From Idiomarina aquatica (GTDB lineage Bacteria > Pseudomonadota > Gammaproteobacteria > Enterobacterales > Alteromonadaceae): a stretch of DNA of 64,000 nucleotides. The notes under the pieces are model-generated. The model did no database searches. It saw nothing but the letters and a program-made list of their open reading frames with translations, and was not told the DNA's origin. The translations under genes and the position numbers were made by a program. This document shows, piece by piece, positions 18,106-28,182 of this stretch (position 1 is its first letter; every line of letters starts with the position of its first letter). Location of the stretch: NCBI RefSeq assembly GCF_004362895.1, contig NZ_SNXI01000008.1, positions 43,441-107,440 on the forward strand. The letters run 5' to 3'.

Positions 18106-19083
18106 ATGCAGCAAATCACCGAAGATTTTAAAGCGCTGGGTAAAGAAGTGCTTGAAATTGAACGGCAAGCTATTGACGATCTGCAGCAATATCTCGATGT
18201 CAATTTTGACCGTGCCTGTCAGACGTTATTTGATTGCCGCGGGCGCGTTATTGTAATCGGGATGGGCAAGTCAGGTCATATCGGCGGTAAAATTGCCGCG
18301 ACCCTGGCCTCCACCGGCACACCCTCATTTTTTGTCCACCCCGGCGAGGCAAGCCACGGCGATTTGGGCATGGTCACCGAGCATGACGTTGTTATCGCAA
18401 TATCCAATAGCGGCGAGACTGCTGAGGTATTGAACATTATTCCGGTGATAAAACGCCTGGGCGTTAAACTGGTGGCCATGACCGGCAATCCTGAGTCAAC
18501 ATTAAGCCGCCTTGCCGACGTTCATGTGTGTATTAAAGTCGAGCAGGAGGCCTGCCCGTTGGGCTTGGCGCCAACGGCTTCAACCACTGCTACGCTGGTT
18601 ATGGGTGACGCCTTGGCTGTTGCATTGCTTAAAGCCCGCGGCTTTACCGCAGACGACTTTGCCTTATCACACCCGGGGGGCTCGCTGGGTAAACGCCTGC
18701 TACTACGCTTGCAAGACGTGATGCATACAGGTGAGCGAGTTCCCGTTACGCATAAATCAGCATTGATTAGCGAAGCCCTGTTAGAAATGTCACGCAAAGG
18801 TCTGGGCATGACGGCTATCGTTGACGATAATCAGCGCCTGGCAGGGATTTTTACTGACGGTGATCTGCGCCGTATTCTGGATAATCGTATTGACGTGCAT
18901 AGTACCGGTATCAGCGAGGTTATGACCCGCTCCTGCACCACCGCCAATGCCGATATGTTAGCCGCGCAAGCGTTAAAGCTTATGCAGGACCGTAAAATCA
19001 ACGGACTCATCATTATTGACGAAGACGGTAAACCGGTCGGCGCGATGAATATGCATGACTTATTGCAGGCTGGAGTGGTCTAA
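18106..19083 (+). CDS. kdsD: KdsD, arabinose-5-phosphate isomerase
   Basis: 325 residues (E. coli 328). An N-terminal SIS domain (GMGKSGHIGGKIAATLASTGTPSFF, in two parts; SNSGET) is followed by two CBS domains (about 205-262 and 275-325). It converts ribulose-5-phosphate to arabinose-5-phosphate, the first step towards Kdo for the LPS inner core. First gene of the kds-lpt operon; kdsC overlaps its stop by one base. Confidence 0.95.
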   Translation: MQQITEDFKALGKEVLEIERQAIDDLQQYLDVNFDRACQTLFDCRGRVIVIGMGKSGHIGGKIAATLASTGTPSFFVHPGEASHGDLGMVTEHDVVIAISNSGETAEVLNIIPVIKRLGVKLVAMTGNPESTLSRLADVHVCIKVEQEACPLGLAPTASTTATLVMGDALAVALLKARGFTADDFALSHPGGSLGKRLLLRLQDVMHTGERVPVTHKSALISEALLEMSRKGLGMTAIVDDNQRLAGIFTDGDLRRILDNRIDVHSTGISEVMTRSCTTANADMLAAQALKLMQDRKINGLIIIDEDGKPVGAMNMHDLLQAGVV

Positions 19084-19637
19084 TGGAAATGATCAACACC
19101 TGGTACGGCGACATTGAGCAATCGTTACTGGATAAGTTCCGCCAGGTACGGTTACTTATTCTGGACGTCGATGGCGTGTTTTCGGATGGACGTATTTACT
19201 TAGGTAACGACGGCGAGGAATTCAAAGCCTTTCATACCCGTGACGGCTTTGGCATGAAAGCGCTGGCCAATGCCGGCTTCGAGACCGCTGTTATTACCGG
19301 TCGCGAGTCATACATTGTGGAACGCCGCATGCAGCATTTAAATGTCGGACATATTTTTCAGGGCCAGTCGGACAAAACAGTTGCTTACCAGCAGTTGTTA
19401 CAGCAGCTTTCGCTGCATGACAGTCAGGTCGCTTATGTCGGCGATGATGTTCCTGATTTAGCATTGATTCAACGCTGCGGCCTGGGTATCGCCGTTAATG
19501 ACGCACACCCGGCAGTGCAGCAGGGAGCCGATTATATTACCCGTTGTGTCGGTGGTCATGGCGCAGTGCGAGAGGTTTGTGACCTGTTGCTATTAGCCAA
19601 CGGCCAATTACGTCAAGCCGAGGGAATTAGTCTGTGA
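19083..19637 (+). CDS. kdsC: KdsC, Kdo-8-phosphate phosphatase
   Basis: 184 residues (E. coli 188). A C0-type HAD phosphatase with motif I DVDGVFSDG, motif II TGRES and motif III/IV GDDVPDL. It releases Kdo from Kdo-8-phosphate in the cytoplasm. Overlaps kdsD by one base and lptC by four. Confidence 0.95.
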   Translation: MEMINTWYGDIEQSLLDKFRQVRLLILDVDGVFSDGRIYLGNDGEEFKAFHTRDGFGMKALANAGFETAVITGRESYIVERRMQHLNVGHIFQGQSDKTVAYQQLLQQLSLHDSQVAYVGDDVPDLALIQRCGLGIAVNDAHPAVQQGADYITRCVGGHGAVREVCDLLLLANGQLRQAEGISL

Positions 19638-20194
19638 ACAGACGTGTCGCGCTAATCTTACTGCTACTTTTTGGTGCCGGGGTACTATTGGTCTGGCGCC
19701 CATTTAGCAGTGGCGACGGTGACGGCAGTGAACGGCGCTCACAAGTCATGCAACCCGATTTTACCGCACGTGGATTGCAGACACGTTTATTTGAGTCAGG
19801 CGGTGACTTAGCGCACCAGCTAGATGCCGAAGGCATGGCTCACTACATCCAAATTGGTTTGACCGAGCTGACTCAGCCCACCTACACGGTTTACACCCAG
19901 GATGACTTAGCCACATGGCAGATCAGCGCCGAGCAAGGTACATTTTATGACGACCAAACGCTGATTCTGGAACGCGGAGTTGAAATCAACTCGCTACAGC
20001 CTGATACTGCAATACAAAGGGTAATTACAGAATACCTGGTTATCGATATGGCAGCTGAAAGTATGCGTACCGACTATCCAGTAACGTTATTTGGTCCGCA
20101 ATTAACTATCCGTGGAGATGGTTTAAAAGCTGACCTATATGCTGAAAAGATGGAGTTAAATCGACATGTTAAGACCGTATTTGAGCCTCGTTAG
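19634..20194 (+). CDS. lptC: LptC, inner-membrane LPS transport protein
   Basis: 186 residues (E. coli 191) with one N-terminal membrane helix (about 5-22) and a periplasmic beta-jellyroll domain. LptC receives LPS from LptB2FG and passes it to LptA. The frame overlaps lptA by 29 bases, so the two are translationally linked. The N-terminal GTG start overlaps the kdsC stop. Confidence 0.92.
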   Translation: MNRRVALILLLLFGAGVLLVWRPFSSGDGDGSERRSQVMQPDFTARGLQTRLFESGGDLAHQLDAEGMAHYIQIGLTELTQPTYTVYTQDDLATWQISAEQGTFYDDQTLILERGVEINSLQPDTAIQRVITEYLVIDMAAESMRTDYPVTLFGPQLTIRGDGLKADLYAEKMELNRHVKTVFEPR

Positions 20195-20699
20195 CGGCCT
20201 TGTTGTGCTGTTCAGTAGCGCCGTATTTGCACAGGGCGAAGCGGACTTTTCTAAAGCGATTGAGCTGACAGCCGGCCATGAAGAGCTGGATATCAAAAAC
20301 AATAAGTTGTTGCTAACCGATAACGTAACGGTAACCCAGGGGTCGCTCGTCATAAAAGCCGACCGCCTTGAAGCGCTGCGTAATAACGAGCAGCAAGCCG
20401 ATACCTTCATTGCCGAAGGAAATCCTGCAACTTATACCCAGCAACTAGAAGACGGGTCAACCATCAGCGCTCAAGCACAACGTATTACCTACTATCAGGC
20501 GCGCGAAGTGCTTGAACTCGTGGGTGATGCGCAAGTATCCCAGGGTGCCAGCCGCTCTAGTGCGCAGATTATTACCTATGACCTCGCCAAACAAACATTA
20601 AGCGCCAGCGGCGAGGGCTCAGAAAACAACCGGGTAACAACCATTTTTACGCCCACCAAAAAGGACGACAATGACGACCAAAACGGGGGCAATCGCTAA
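20166..20699 (+). CDS. lptA: LptA, periplasmic LPS bridge protein
   Basis: 177 residues (E. coli 185) with a cleavable signal peptide (about 1-22, ending SSAVFAQ) and an OstA-like jellyroll domain (LDIKNNKLLLTDNVTVTQG; AQRITYYQAREVLEL). LptA monomers form the protein bridge across the periplasm. The tail is polar and charged. lptB follows after 3 bases. Confidence 0.93.
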   Translation: MLRPYLSLVSGLVVLFSSAVFAQGEADFSKAIELTAGHEELDIKNNKLLLTDNVTVTQGSLVIKADRLEALRNNEQQADTFIAEGNPATYTQQLEDGSTISAQAQRITYYQAREVLELVGDAQVSQGASRSSAQIITYDLAKQTLSASGEGSENNRVTTIFTPTKKDDNDDQNGGNR

Positions 20700-20702
20700 C
20701 TT

Positions 20703-21428
20703 ATGGCTACGCTTTCGGTTCGTCATTTAGCAAAAAGTTACAAACGTCGGCAAGTGGTTAAAGATGTCAGCCTGGAGGTTAGTCAGGGCCAGATCATCGG
20801 CTTGCTGGGCCCCAACGGCGCAGGTAAAACGACCACCTTTTATATGATTGTGGGCTTGGTTAATAGCGATAAAGGTCAGATTTATCTGGATGACACTGAC
20901 CTAACGCTGTTGCCTATGCATGAACGCGCACGCCGGGGGATTGGCTATTTACCACAGGAGTCGTCGATATTCCGCAAGCTGTCAGTACGCGACAACCTGA
21001 TGGCCATTTTAGAGACTCGAAAATCGCTAAGCGCGGTTGAGCGTGAAGAAAAAGTTGATGCGCTACTGGAAGAATTCCACATTGGCCATATCGCCAACAG
21101 TCTGGGAATGAGCCTGTCCGGAGGCGAGCGTCGCCGGGTAGAAATTGCACGGGCGCTGGCAGCTGATCCCACCTTTATTTTACTGGATGAACCCTTTGCC
21201 GGTGTCGACCCGATTTCAGTCTTAGACATCAAAAAAATTATCGAACATTTAAAAAATCGCGGTATTGGCGTGCTAATTACTGATCACAACGTGCGCGAAA
21301 CACTCTCGGTTTGTGAACACGCTTACATTGTCAGTCACGGCCAGTTGATTGCCAGTGGTGACGCAGACAGTATATTATCAAACCAACAGGTTAAAGATGT
21401 TTACCTCGGCGAACAATTTACGCTGTAA
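20703..21428 (+). CDS. lptB: LptB, ATPase of the LPS export transporter
   Basis: 241 residues, the same length as in E. coli. ABC ATPase with Walker [11 protein letters not shown], signature LSGGERRR, Walker [14 protein letters not shown] and H-loop LITDHNVRE. It powers extraction of LPS from the inner membrane with LptFG, encoded elsewhere. Confidence 0.97.
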   Translation: MATLSVRHLAKSYKRRQVVKDVSLEVSQGQIIGLLGPNGAGKTTTFYMIVGLVNSDKGQIYLDDTDLTLLPMHERARRGIGYLPQESSIFRKLSVRDNLMAILETRKSLSAVEREEKVDALLEEFHIGHIANSLGMSLSGGERRRVEIARALAADPTFILLDEPFAGVDPISVLDIKKIIEHLKNRGIGVLITDHNVRETLSVCEHAYIVSHGQLIASGDADSILSNQQVKDVYLGEQFTL

Positions 21429-21471
21429 GCCTATTCAGTAACGACTGATGCGAGAGCCGGGAGCCTAACGT

Positions 21472-22938
21472 ATGCGACAAAGTCTTCAGCTAAAAATGGG
21501 TCAGCAATTAACCATGACCCCACAGTTACAACAAGCAATTCGCTTGTTGCAACTGTCATCGCTTGATTTGCAGCAGGAGATCCAGGAAGCACTCGATAGC
21601 AACCCACTGCTGGACGTCGAATCGGATATCTCAGATGGCGGCGCAGATGGTGAGGCACATAACGCGTCATCACGCGACCGTGACGATAGCCAACAAGAAA
21701 CCTCCGACGTATTAAAAAAAGACCAGTTGCCTGATGACCTGCCGGTCGACAGCAGCTGGGATGATACCTATACCTCGTCCACGCCAGCATCGATGACCAG
21801 CGGCAGCGGAAAAAGCTACGACGGCGAAATGGACGTGTACCAGGGCGAAACCAGCGAAACACTGCAGGATCATTTACTGTGGCAAATGCAGCTGTCGCAC
21901 TTCAGCGATGAAGACACCGCCATTGCCGAAGCAATCATCGAATCTATTAATGATAATGGTTATCTCACCTCAAGTATCGACGAGCTAGTTGACGCGGTCG
22001 GTCTTGATGAGGTTGGCCAGGAAGAAATCTGTATGGTGCTTAAACGCATACAGCATTTTGACCCCGTGGGCGTCGGTGCGCGCGACGTTGCTGAGTGTTT
22101 AACTATACAGTTGCAGCAACTAGTAGAACAAAGCCCGTTAAGAACACAAACGATAGAGCTCGTTCAGCAACACATGGAATTACTCGGCAACCGTGATTAC
22201 CGCACGATTATGCGCAAAATGCGCCTGTCCGAGGCAGAGCTAAAAGCTTGTATGCAGTTAATCCAACAGTTACATCCTCACCCCGGCGAACAAGTGGCGC
22301 AAAAACCGGTGGAGTACGTTATTCCGGATGTGTCTGTGGTAAAAAAACAAGGCCGCTGGGTGGTCGAATTAAATCCTGACAGCGTACCTAAATTAAAGGT
22401 TAATGAAGAATACGCGGCGCTTAGCAAAGCGGCCAAATCCGAGGCTGACTGCAACTACATAAAATCGCATACCCAGGAGGCGCGCTGGTTTATTAAAAGT
22501 CTGGAAAGTCGCAACGATACCCTACTTAAAGTTGCAAACTGTATCGTGCAGCGCCAGCAAGGCTTTTTCGAGTACGGCGAAGAGGCTATGAAGCCCATGG
22601 TTCTTAACGATGTCGCCGAAGCAGTAGAGATGCATGAGAGTACAATTTCGCGGGTGACGACACAGAAGTATTTGCATAGCCCCCGCGGTGTTTTTGAGTT
22701 GAAATATTTTTTCTCCAGTCACGTCAACACAGAGGCAGGAGGTGAGTGTTCAAGTACTGCTATTCGTGCTTTAATTAAGAAGTTAGTGGCGGCAGAAAAT
22801 CGCGCCAAACCATTGAGTGACAGTAAAATTGCTGAACTCATTGCGGAGCAGGGAATCAAAGTGGCAAGGAGGACCATTGCAAAGTATCGGGAGTCGCTTA
22901 ACATCGCGTCCTCGAGCCAACGCAAGAGTCTGCTTTAA
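21472..22938 (+). CDS. rpoN: RpoN, RNA polymerase sigma-54 factor
   Basis: 488 residues (E. coli 477). Region I is Gln/Leu-rich ([23 protein letters not shown], in parts), region II acidic (about 50-120), then the core-binding domain, a helix-turn-helix around [17 protein letters not shown] and the C-terminal RpoN box [10 protein letters not shown] (about 465-474) that binds the -24 element. It directs transcription of nitrogen, motility and other enhancer-dependent genes. Confidence 0.97.
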   Translation: MRQSLQLKMGQQLTMTPQLQQAIRLLQLSSLDLQQEIQEALDSNPLLDVESDISDGGADGEAHNASSRDRDDSQQETSDVLKKDQLPDDLPVDSSWDDTYTSSTPASMTSGSGKSYDGEMDVYQGETSETLQDHLLWQMQLSHFSDEDTAIAEAIIESINDNGYLTSSIDELVDAVGLDEVGQEEICMVLKRIQHFDPVGVGARDVAECLTIQLQQLVEQSPLRTQTIELVQQHMELLGNRDYRTIMRKMRLSEAELKACMQLIQQLHPHPGEQVAQKPVEYVIPDVSVVKKQGRWVVELNPDSVPKLKVNEEYAALSKAAKSEADCNYIKSHTQEARWFIKSLESRNDTLLKVANCIVQRQQGFFEYGEEAMKPMVLNDVAEAVEMHESTISRVTTQKYLHSPRGVFELKYFFSSHVNTEAGGECSSTAIRALIKKLVAAENRAKPLSDSKIAELIAEQGIKVARRTIAKYRESLNIASSSQRKSLL

Positions 22939-22966
22939 ATCGTGTAGCTATAAGAAGGAAGACGTT

Positions 22967-23254
22967 ATGCAAATAAATTTGACCGGTCATCACATTGATA
23001 TTACTGACGCACTGCGTGACTATGTAGATACTAAGTTCGCTAAGTTAGAGCGACATTTCGACCACATTAACAATGTGCACGTCATCCTTAAGGTTGAGAA
23101 AACGGATCAAATCGCCGAAGCGAATTTGCACGTTAACGGCGGCGAAATTTTTGCCGACGCCAAACACGAAGATATGTATGCGGCAATTGATGGCTTAATT
23201 GATAAGCTCGATCGCCAGGTTATTAAACACAAAGAGAAACTCAAAAAGCATTAA
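22967..23254 (+). CDS. hpf: HPF, short-form ribosome hibernation promoting factor
   Basis: 95 residues, the same as E. coli HPF, with MQINLTGHHIDITDALRDYV and the basic C-terminal helix that occupy the mRNA/tRNA channel of the 30S subunit. The ATG at 22967 has AAGGAAGA upstream; the longer frame would run into rpoN. In E. coli HPF drives 100S dimers in stationary phase. Confidence 0.95.
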   Translation: MQINLTGHHIDITDALRDYVDTKFAKLERHFDHINNVHVILKVEKTDQIAEANLHVNGGEIFADAKHEDMYAAIDGLIDKLDRQVIKHKEKLKKH

Positions 23255-23256
23255 TC

Positions 23257-23727
23257 ATGCAACTGTCTGAACTATTAAGCCCCGACTGCACCAAGTGTGC
23301 AGTCGAGGGTGCCAGCAAAAAGCGTTTACTCGAGGCGATTAGCCAAATTGCGGCCCCAAAATTGGTTGGCATTACTCGCCACGATATTTTCGAAAGCTTG
23401 TTGAATCGGGAGCGTTTAGGCAGTACCGGAATTGGGCTGGGTATTGCCATTCCTCACGGTCGGCTTGCCAATGCCACACAACCTGTCGCTGTGTTACTAA
23501 CCTTAGAAAAACCTATCGAATTCGATGCCATTGACAATCAGCCCGTGGATATTATTTTTGCCTTACTGGTGCCTGAATCAGAGCACGAAAACCACCTACA
23601 AACGCTTGCCGCGGTTGCCCGCCGTATGAACGATAAAGTCTGTACTCGCGCGCTACGACAAGCCGAATCCGACAAAGATCTCTATGACATCTTTGTTGAC
23701 GAGAGTAACGACGGATCATGCAGCTAA
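23257..23727 (+). CDS. ptsN: PtsN, EIIA-Ntr of the nitrogen phosphotransferase system
   Basis: 156 residues (E. coli 163). A PTS EIIA type-2 domain with the phosphorylated histidine in GIGLGIAIPHGR. EIIA-Ntr takes phosphate from NPr and regulates potassium transport and other targets. It lies between hpf and rapZ and overlaps rapZ by 10 bases. Confidence 0.95.
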   Translation: MQLSELLSPDCTKCAVEGASKKRLLEAISQIAAPKLVGITRHDIFESLLNRERLGSTGIGLGIAIPHGRLANATQPVAVLLTLEKPIEFDAIDNQPVDIIFALLVPESEHENHLQTLAAVARRMNDKVCTRALRQAESDKDLYDIFVDESNDGSCS

Positions 23728-24563
23728 TCATTGTTAGTGGCCGTTCGGGCTCAGGCAAAACCATTGCACTAAGGGTGCTTGAAGATTTAGGTTACTATTG
23801 CGTTGATAATTTGCCGATTGCGCTGCTGCCAACCCTGGTGCATGCCGTAATGGCTCAGTATGACCGCATAGCTATTAGCATTGATGTTCGTAACCTGCCC
23901 GAAAATTCCGAAGAGCTGCTAGAGTCGCTCGACTTTTTACCCTCTGACGTTGAGCCGGAAATTCTGTTTATTGACGCGGATGATCAAACACTACTGCAAC
24001 GCTTCGGCGAAACACGTCGCTTGCATCCGCTGTCGCAAAAGGAGCTACCGCTAACTGACGCTCTGCAGCTTGAACACAAAGTGCTTGAGCCAATTATGGA
24101 GCGTGCCACCTGGCGTATCGACAGCAGTAATTTGTCGTTACATCAGTTAAGTGAGCAGGTAACTGAAAGGGTCTTAGGCAAAGCCGAGAAAAAACTAATT
24201 ATCGTATTTCAGTCGTTTGGCTTTAAATACGGTTTACCCAAAGACGCTGACTTTGTATTTGACGCCCGTATTTTGCCAAATCCTCATTGGCAACCCGAGC
24301 TCAAATTGTTATCAGGACTGGACGAAGACGTACAACATTACTTTCGGCAACAACCGTTGGTGGCGAAATACATCCATCAAGTCGAAAACTTCCTTGCCAC
24401 TTGGATTCCGCATTTTCAGCGCAGTAATCGCAGCTATTTAACCATCGCAACAGGCTGCACCGGCGGGCAGCATCGCTCGGTCTATATCACCGAGCAATTG
24501 GCTGATCGATTTAAACAAACAGCGATAAATGTTCAGGTTCGACACCGCGAAACCAAAAAATAG
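23718..24563 (+). CDS. rapZ: RapZ, RNase adaptor / nucleotide-binding protein
   Basis: 281 residues (E. coli 284). P-loop GRSGSGKT at residues 8-15, DDQTLLQRFGETRRLHPL in the N-terminal half, and the C-terminal RNA-binding segment TGCTGGQHRSVY. In enterics RapZ presents the sRNA GlmZ to RNase E to tune glucosamine-6-phosphate synthesis; in other gammaproteobacteria the role is less certain. Confidence 0.95.
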   Translation: MQLIIVSGRSGSGKTIALRVLEDLGYYCVDNLPIALLPTLVHAVMAQYDRIAISIDVRNLPENSEELLESLDFLPSDVEPEILFIDADDQTLLQRFGETRRLHPLSQKELPLTDALQLEHKVLEPIMERATWRIDSSNLSLHQLSEQVTERVLGKAEKKLIIVFQSFGFKYGLPKDADFVFDARILPNPHWQPELKLLSGLDEDVQHYFRQQPLVAKYIHQVENFLATWIPHFQRSNRSYLTIATGCTGGQHRSVYITEQLADRFKQTAINVQVRHRETKK

Positions 24564-24575
24564 CACAGGTGAGCT

Positions 24576-24851
24576 ATGACAATACATTGTAAAACCCTGA
24601 TTATTCGTAATAAACTTGGGTTGCATGCACGAGCCGCCACCAAACTCGCACAATTAACACAACGTTTTGACGCGACCATCACCGTAGAACAAGATGGCCA
24701 GAAGGTGGATGCTGCCAGCGTTATGTGCCTGATGCTATTAGCCGGCAAACAAGGCAAAGAGGTAGAGGTATGCGCCGACGGCGAGGATGCGGAAGCCGCC
24801 CTGGCTGCCATTACCGGACTATTTGAACAGCGCTTTGAGGAAGAACAATAA
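24576..24851 (+). CDS. ptsO: NPr, HPr-like phosphocarrier of the nitrogen PTS
   Basis: 91 residues (E. coli 90). The HPr fold has the phosphorylation-site histidine in GLHARAATKLA. It relays phosphate from EI-Ntr to PtsN, encoded two genes upstream. mgtE follows after 2 bases. Confidence 0.94.
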   Translation: MTIHCKTLIIRNKLGLHARAATKLAQLTQRFDATITVEQDGQKVDAASVMCLMLLAGKQGKEVEVCADGEDAEAALAAITGLFEQRFEEEQ

Positions 24852-24853
24852 CC

Positions 24854-26218
24854 ATGATCGCCGAGCTGTCCGATAAAGAATATGCCATGCAGCGTATTCA
24901 GGAGGTTAATGCTGCCTTAGCGGACGGTATGTACGTGGCTGCGCGGCGTATGCTGCACAATATGCCAGCCTGCGACGTGGCATTACTGCTGGAGTCTTCA
25001 CCGCCGAAGAACCGGGCGATAGTCTGGAAACTGGTTGATGTTGACGAACACGGTGAAATTCTAGAAGAACTATCTGAAGAAGTTCAGAAGTCGATAATCC
25101 GGCAGATGGCCCCGGAGCGACTGGCTGCAGCAACCGAGGGCATGGATACCGATGACCTTGCCTATGTTCTGCGAGGCCTGCCCGACCAGGTTTATCAAGA
25201 AGTACTAAAATCAATGGACGAGCGCGACCGCGAACGCGCCGAGACCGCGCTCTCGTATGATGAAGATAGTGCCGGCGGTATTATGAATACCGACACTATC
25301 ACAGTTCGTGCGGACGTTACCGTTGATGTTGTATTGCGTTATTTACGCCTTAAAGGCGAACTGCCGGAAGCGACTGACATGCTTTATGTCGCCGATCGCA
25401 ACGACAAACTGATCGGTGAAATTTCGCTTGCCCGATTGGTTACCGTCGATCCCAGTCGGCTGGTCAGCGATATCATGTCGGCGGATGTCGTTAGTGTCCC
25501 GGTTGATATGGACGAAACCGAAGTCGCCAAATTATTCGAGCGCTTTGACTGGGTATCAGCACCTGTAGTTGATTCCGAACAACAACTTGTTGGTCGTATT
25601 ACCATTGATGACGTGGTCGATATTATCCGCGAAGAGGCTCAACACTCGATGCTGAGCATGGCGGGTTTAGAAGATGATGAAGACACCTTTGCCCCAGTTC
25701 TGAAAAGTACTCGCCGCCGCACCGTATGGTTAGCGATTAATTTGGTAACGGCTTTACTGGCCGCCATGGTCAGCTCGCTGTTCGAAGACATTCTTGCGCA
25801 AATGGCCGTACTAGCCATTCTTAACACCATTGTGCCAAGCATGGGCGGTATTGCCGGTAGCCAGACGTTAACGCTGGTCATTCGCGGTATGGCATTGGGT
25901 CATATCGGCACCAGCAACTCGCGCTGGCTGATCGGTAAAGAACTTGCAATAGGTGCCCTAAACGGCGTCATTTGGTCTATTTTGATTGCCGCTGTGGTAG
26001 CACTATGGATGCAAAGCTGGCTGGTGGGGGCAATTATTGCGTTTGCAATGATGGCCAACCTACTGGCAGCAGCGCTCGCAGGTGTTACTGTGCCGATGAT
26101 TTTGAAGAAGTTCGACATTGATCCGGCGCTGGCAGGCGGTGTTATCCTGACAACAGTCACCGACGTGGTGGGCATTTTTGCCTTCCTTGGCACAGCAACC
26201 CTGTTACTTTCGGCTTAG
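24854..26218 (+). CDS. mgtE: MgtE-family magnesium transporter
   Basis: 454 residues. An N-terminal superhelical domain (about 20-135) and two CBS domains (about 145-200 and 205-260) form the cytosolic Mg2+ sensor; the C-terminal half has five membrane helices (from about 290) with PSMGGIAGSQTLTLVIRG and the pore-lining segments of MgtE. Likely start at 24854; an alternative ATG is at 24887. Its place after ptsO suggests co-transcription with the rpoN cluster. Confidence 0.94.
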   Translation: MIAELSDKEYAMQRIQEVNAALADGMYVAARRMLHNMPACDVALLLESSPPKNRAIVWKLVDVDEHGEILEELSEEVQKSIIRQMAPERLAAATEGMDTDDLAYVLRGLPDQVYQEVLKSMDERDRERAETALSYDEDSAGGIMNTDTITVRADVTVDVVLRYLRLKGELPEATDMLYVADRNDKLIGEISLARLVTVDPSRLVSDIMSADVVSVPVDMDETEVAKLFERFDWVSAPVVDSEQQLVGRITIDDVVDIIREEAQHSMLSMAGLEDDEDTFAPVLKSTRRRTVWLAINLVTALLAAMVSSLFEDILAQMAVLAILNTIVPSMGGIAGSQTLTLVIRGMALGHIGTSNSRWLIGKELAIGALNGVIWSILIAAVVALWMQSWLVGAIIAFAMMANLLAAALAGVTVPMILKKFDIDPALAGGVILTTVTDVVGIFAFLGTATLLLSA

Positions 26219-26230
26219 GCTATTAGTGAA

Positions 26231-27577
26231 CTAAACACCAGCAATACGAAGCTCATCTAATAATACTGACCCCGTGTGTAACGCGTGACGTTTATCAACA
26301 TCGCCACCAATTTCGACGATATTCGCCAGCATGTCTTTGAGATTACCGGCGATGGTTATCTCTTCCACCGGGTACTGAATTTCGCCGTTTTCGACCCAGA
26401 AGCCACCGGCACCACGCGAATAGTCACCGTTAACCAGGTTAACCCCCTGCCCCATGAGTTCAGTTACCAGTAATCCGGTACCCATTTGCTGGCACAACTG
26501 CTGCAGGGTCTTATCTGAGTGCGTCATGCGCCAATTATGAATACCACCCGCATGACCGGTTGGCTGGCGGTTAAGTTTGCGCGCCGCATAGCTAGTCAGT
26601 AAGTAGGTCTGTAGTACGCCGTCCTTAATAATATCGCGCGCCTGCGTCGCTAAGCCCTCATTGTCGAAGGGACTGCTGGCTAAACCGCCAACAATCAGTG
26701 GATCTTCGTGAATAGTCAGCCATTCCGGCAGAATTTGAGTATCTAGTGCATCCAGTAAAAAGCTCGACTTGCGATAAAGGTTGCCACCACTAATCGCGGC
26801 CACTAAATGGCCGAACAGACTACCGGCGACATCAGCCCTAAAAATGACCGGTACTTTCGCGGTATCAATTTTACGTGCACCCAACCGCGACAACGTCTCA
26901 CTGGCCGCATCCTCAGCGACTTTTTCGGCTTGCTCCAGCTCATCGGTTTTACGCGCCACGGTATAACTCATGTCGCGCTGCATCTTGCCATCTTGCTCGG
27001 CAATTAGCACACAGCCTAAATTATGCCGTGACTGCAAATAACCGCCCAGAAAGCCATGACTATTGCCATACACTTTAAATCCGGTATGTGAGCCGTACTG
27101 CGCACCATCAGAATTAACAATACGCTTATCCAGTGATAACGCGTGGCGCTCGCAACGCAGTGCCTGTTCAATGGCATATTCCGGACTTTGGTCGCCCGGA
27201 TGACATAAATCCAGTTCCGGAATCTCGCTTGCCATTAACGCTTGCGCTGCGAGCCCGTTAAATTCATCAGCCGATGTGTGCTTAGCAATTTCACAGGCTT
27301 TTTTTACTGCTGCATGAATTGCCTCAGAAGACAAATCAGTGGTCGACGCTGAACCTTTTTGGTGATCTCGATAGACTGAAATGCCCAAAGCACCGTCTTG
27401 ATTAAATTCGACGGTTTCGACTTCGCCCATACGAGTACCGACGGAAATTCCGCTACTTTTACTAATTGAGCACTCAGCACTGGTCGCGCCCAACTTGCCT
27501 GCAATAGCTAATGCCTCTGCTACGGCATCTTCGACCTGTTGCATCTGTTGTTGCAACTCTGCGCGTTGTAATTTCAA
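26231..27577 (-). CDS. pmbA: PmbA (TldE), metallopeptidase partner subunit
   Basis: 448 residues (E. coli 450). GISVGTRMGEVETVEFNQDGALGI (in parts) and the C-terminal GxFWVENGEIQYPVEEITIAGNL block are typical. With TldD it forms the TldD/E protease, which degrades unfolded peptides and matures some peptide antibiotics. The start is probably the TTG at 27577, seven bases after AAGGAG; the open frame starts with another TTG at 27598 that lies over that ribosome-binding site. It is convergent with mgtE and divergent from darP. Confidence 0.93.
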   Translation of the reverse strand: MKLQRAELQQQMQQVEDAVAEALAIAGKLGATSAECSISKSSGISVGTRMGEVETVEFNQDGALGISVYRDHQKGSASTTDLSSEAIHAAVKKACEIAKHTSADEFNGLAAQALMASEIPELDLCHPGDQSPEYAIEQALRCERHALSLDKRIVNSDGAQYGSHTGFKVYGNSHGFLGGYLQSRHNLGCVLIAEQDGKMQRDMSYTVARKTDELEQAEKVAEDAASETLSRLGARKIDTAKVPVIFRADVAGSLFGHLVAAISGGNLYRKSSFLLDALDTQILPEWLTIHEDPLIVGGLASSPFDNEGLATQARDIIKDGVLQTYLLTSYAARKLNRQPTGHAGGIHNWRMTHSDKTLQQLCQQMGTGLLVTELMGQGVNLVNGDYSRGAGGFWVENGEIQYPVEEITIAGNLKDMLANIVEIGGDVDKRHALHTGSVLLDELRIAGV

Positions 27578-27642
27578 AAAGCACTCCTTAAACCGCAAAA
27601 ACTGTTAAAATAACCGCTTAATTACTTGTAAGACGATAAACT

Positions 27643-28164
27643 ATGACAGCACCTGATAACGATACTGATTACACCAGCGATGATGACCAGCACATCAGCA
27701 AGTCGCAAATTAAACGCGAAGCTGAAGCGCTGCAAAAGCTCGGTACTGATTTAATTAAGCTAACCGACACTCAACTTAAGCAAATACCGTTGGACGACGA
27801 ATTGCGTGACGCCATTTTGCTGGCCCGCCGTATTCAGAAAAAGCACGAAGGCTTTCGCCGTCAATTACAATTTATCGGTAAACTCATGCGCCAGCGTGAT
27901 CCCGCTCCTGTTCAAGCCGCACTTGATGATCTCAACGGTCGACATCAAAAAGAAGTAGCCGAATTCCATGAGATAGAGCAGTGGCGTGACCGAATCGTTC
28001 AAGAGGGCGCAGTGGCCATTGACGAATTTTGTCAGCAATATCCGCAAGCCAGCCGCGACGAATTGTTAAGCCTGCACGGCGAACACCTACAACAGCAGGA
28101 GCATAACAAACCGCCGATGGCGTCACGCCGGGTTTTCGTCATATTGCGTAAGATCATGCGCTAG
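27643..28164 (+). CDS. darP: DarP (YjgA), 50S ribosome assembly factor
   Basis: 173 residues (E. coli 183), all helical, with the family segments SKSQIKREAEALQKLG and FIGKLMRQ. DarP binds late 50S precursors and aids peptidyl-transferase-centre maturation. It is divergent from pmbA and convergent with tldD; the darP-pmbA pair is conserved. Confidence 0.93.
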   Translation: MTAPDNDTDYTSDDDQHISKSQIKREAEALQKLGTDLIKLTDTQLKQIPLDDELRDAILLARRIQKKHEGFRRQLQFIGKLMRQRDPAPVQAALDDLNGRHQKEVAEFHEIEQWRDRIVQEGAVAIDEFCQQYPQASRDELLSLHGEHLQQQEHNKPPMASRRVFVILRKIMR

Positions 28165-28182
28165 CTGTTGTTCACTTACGCT

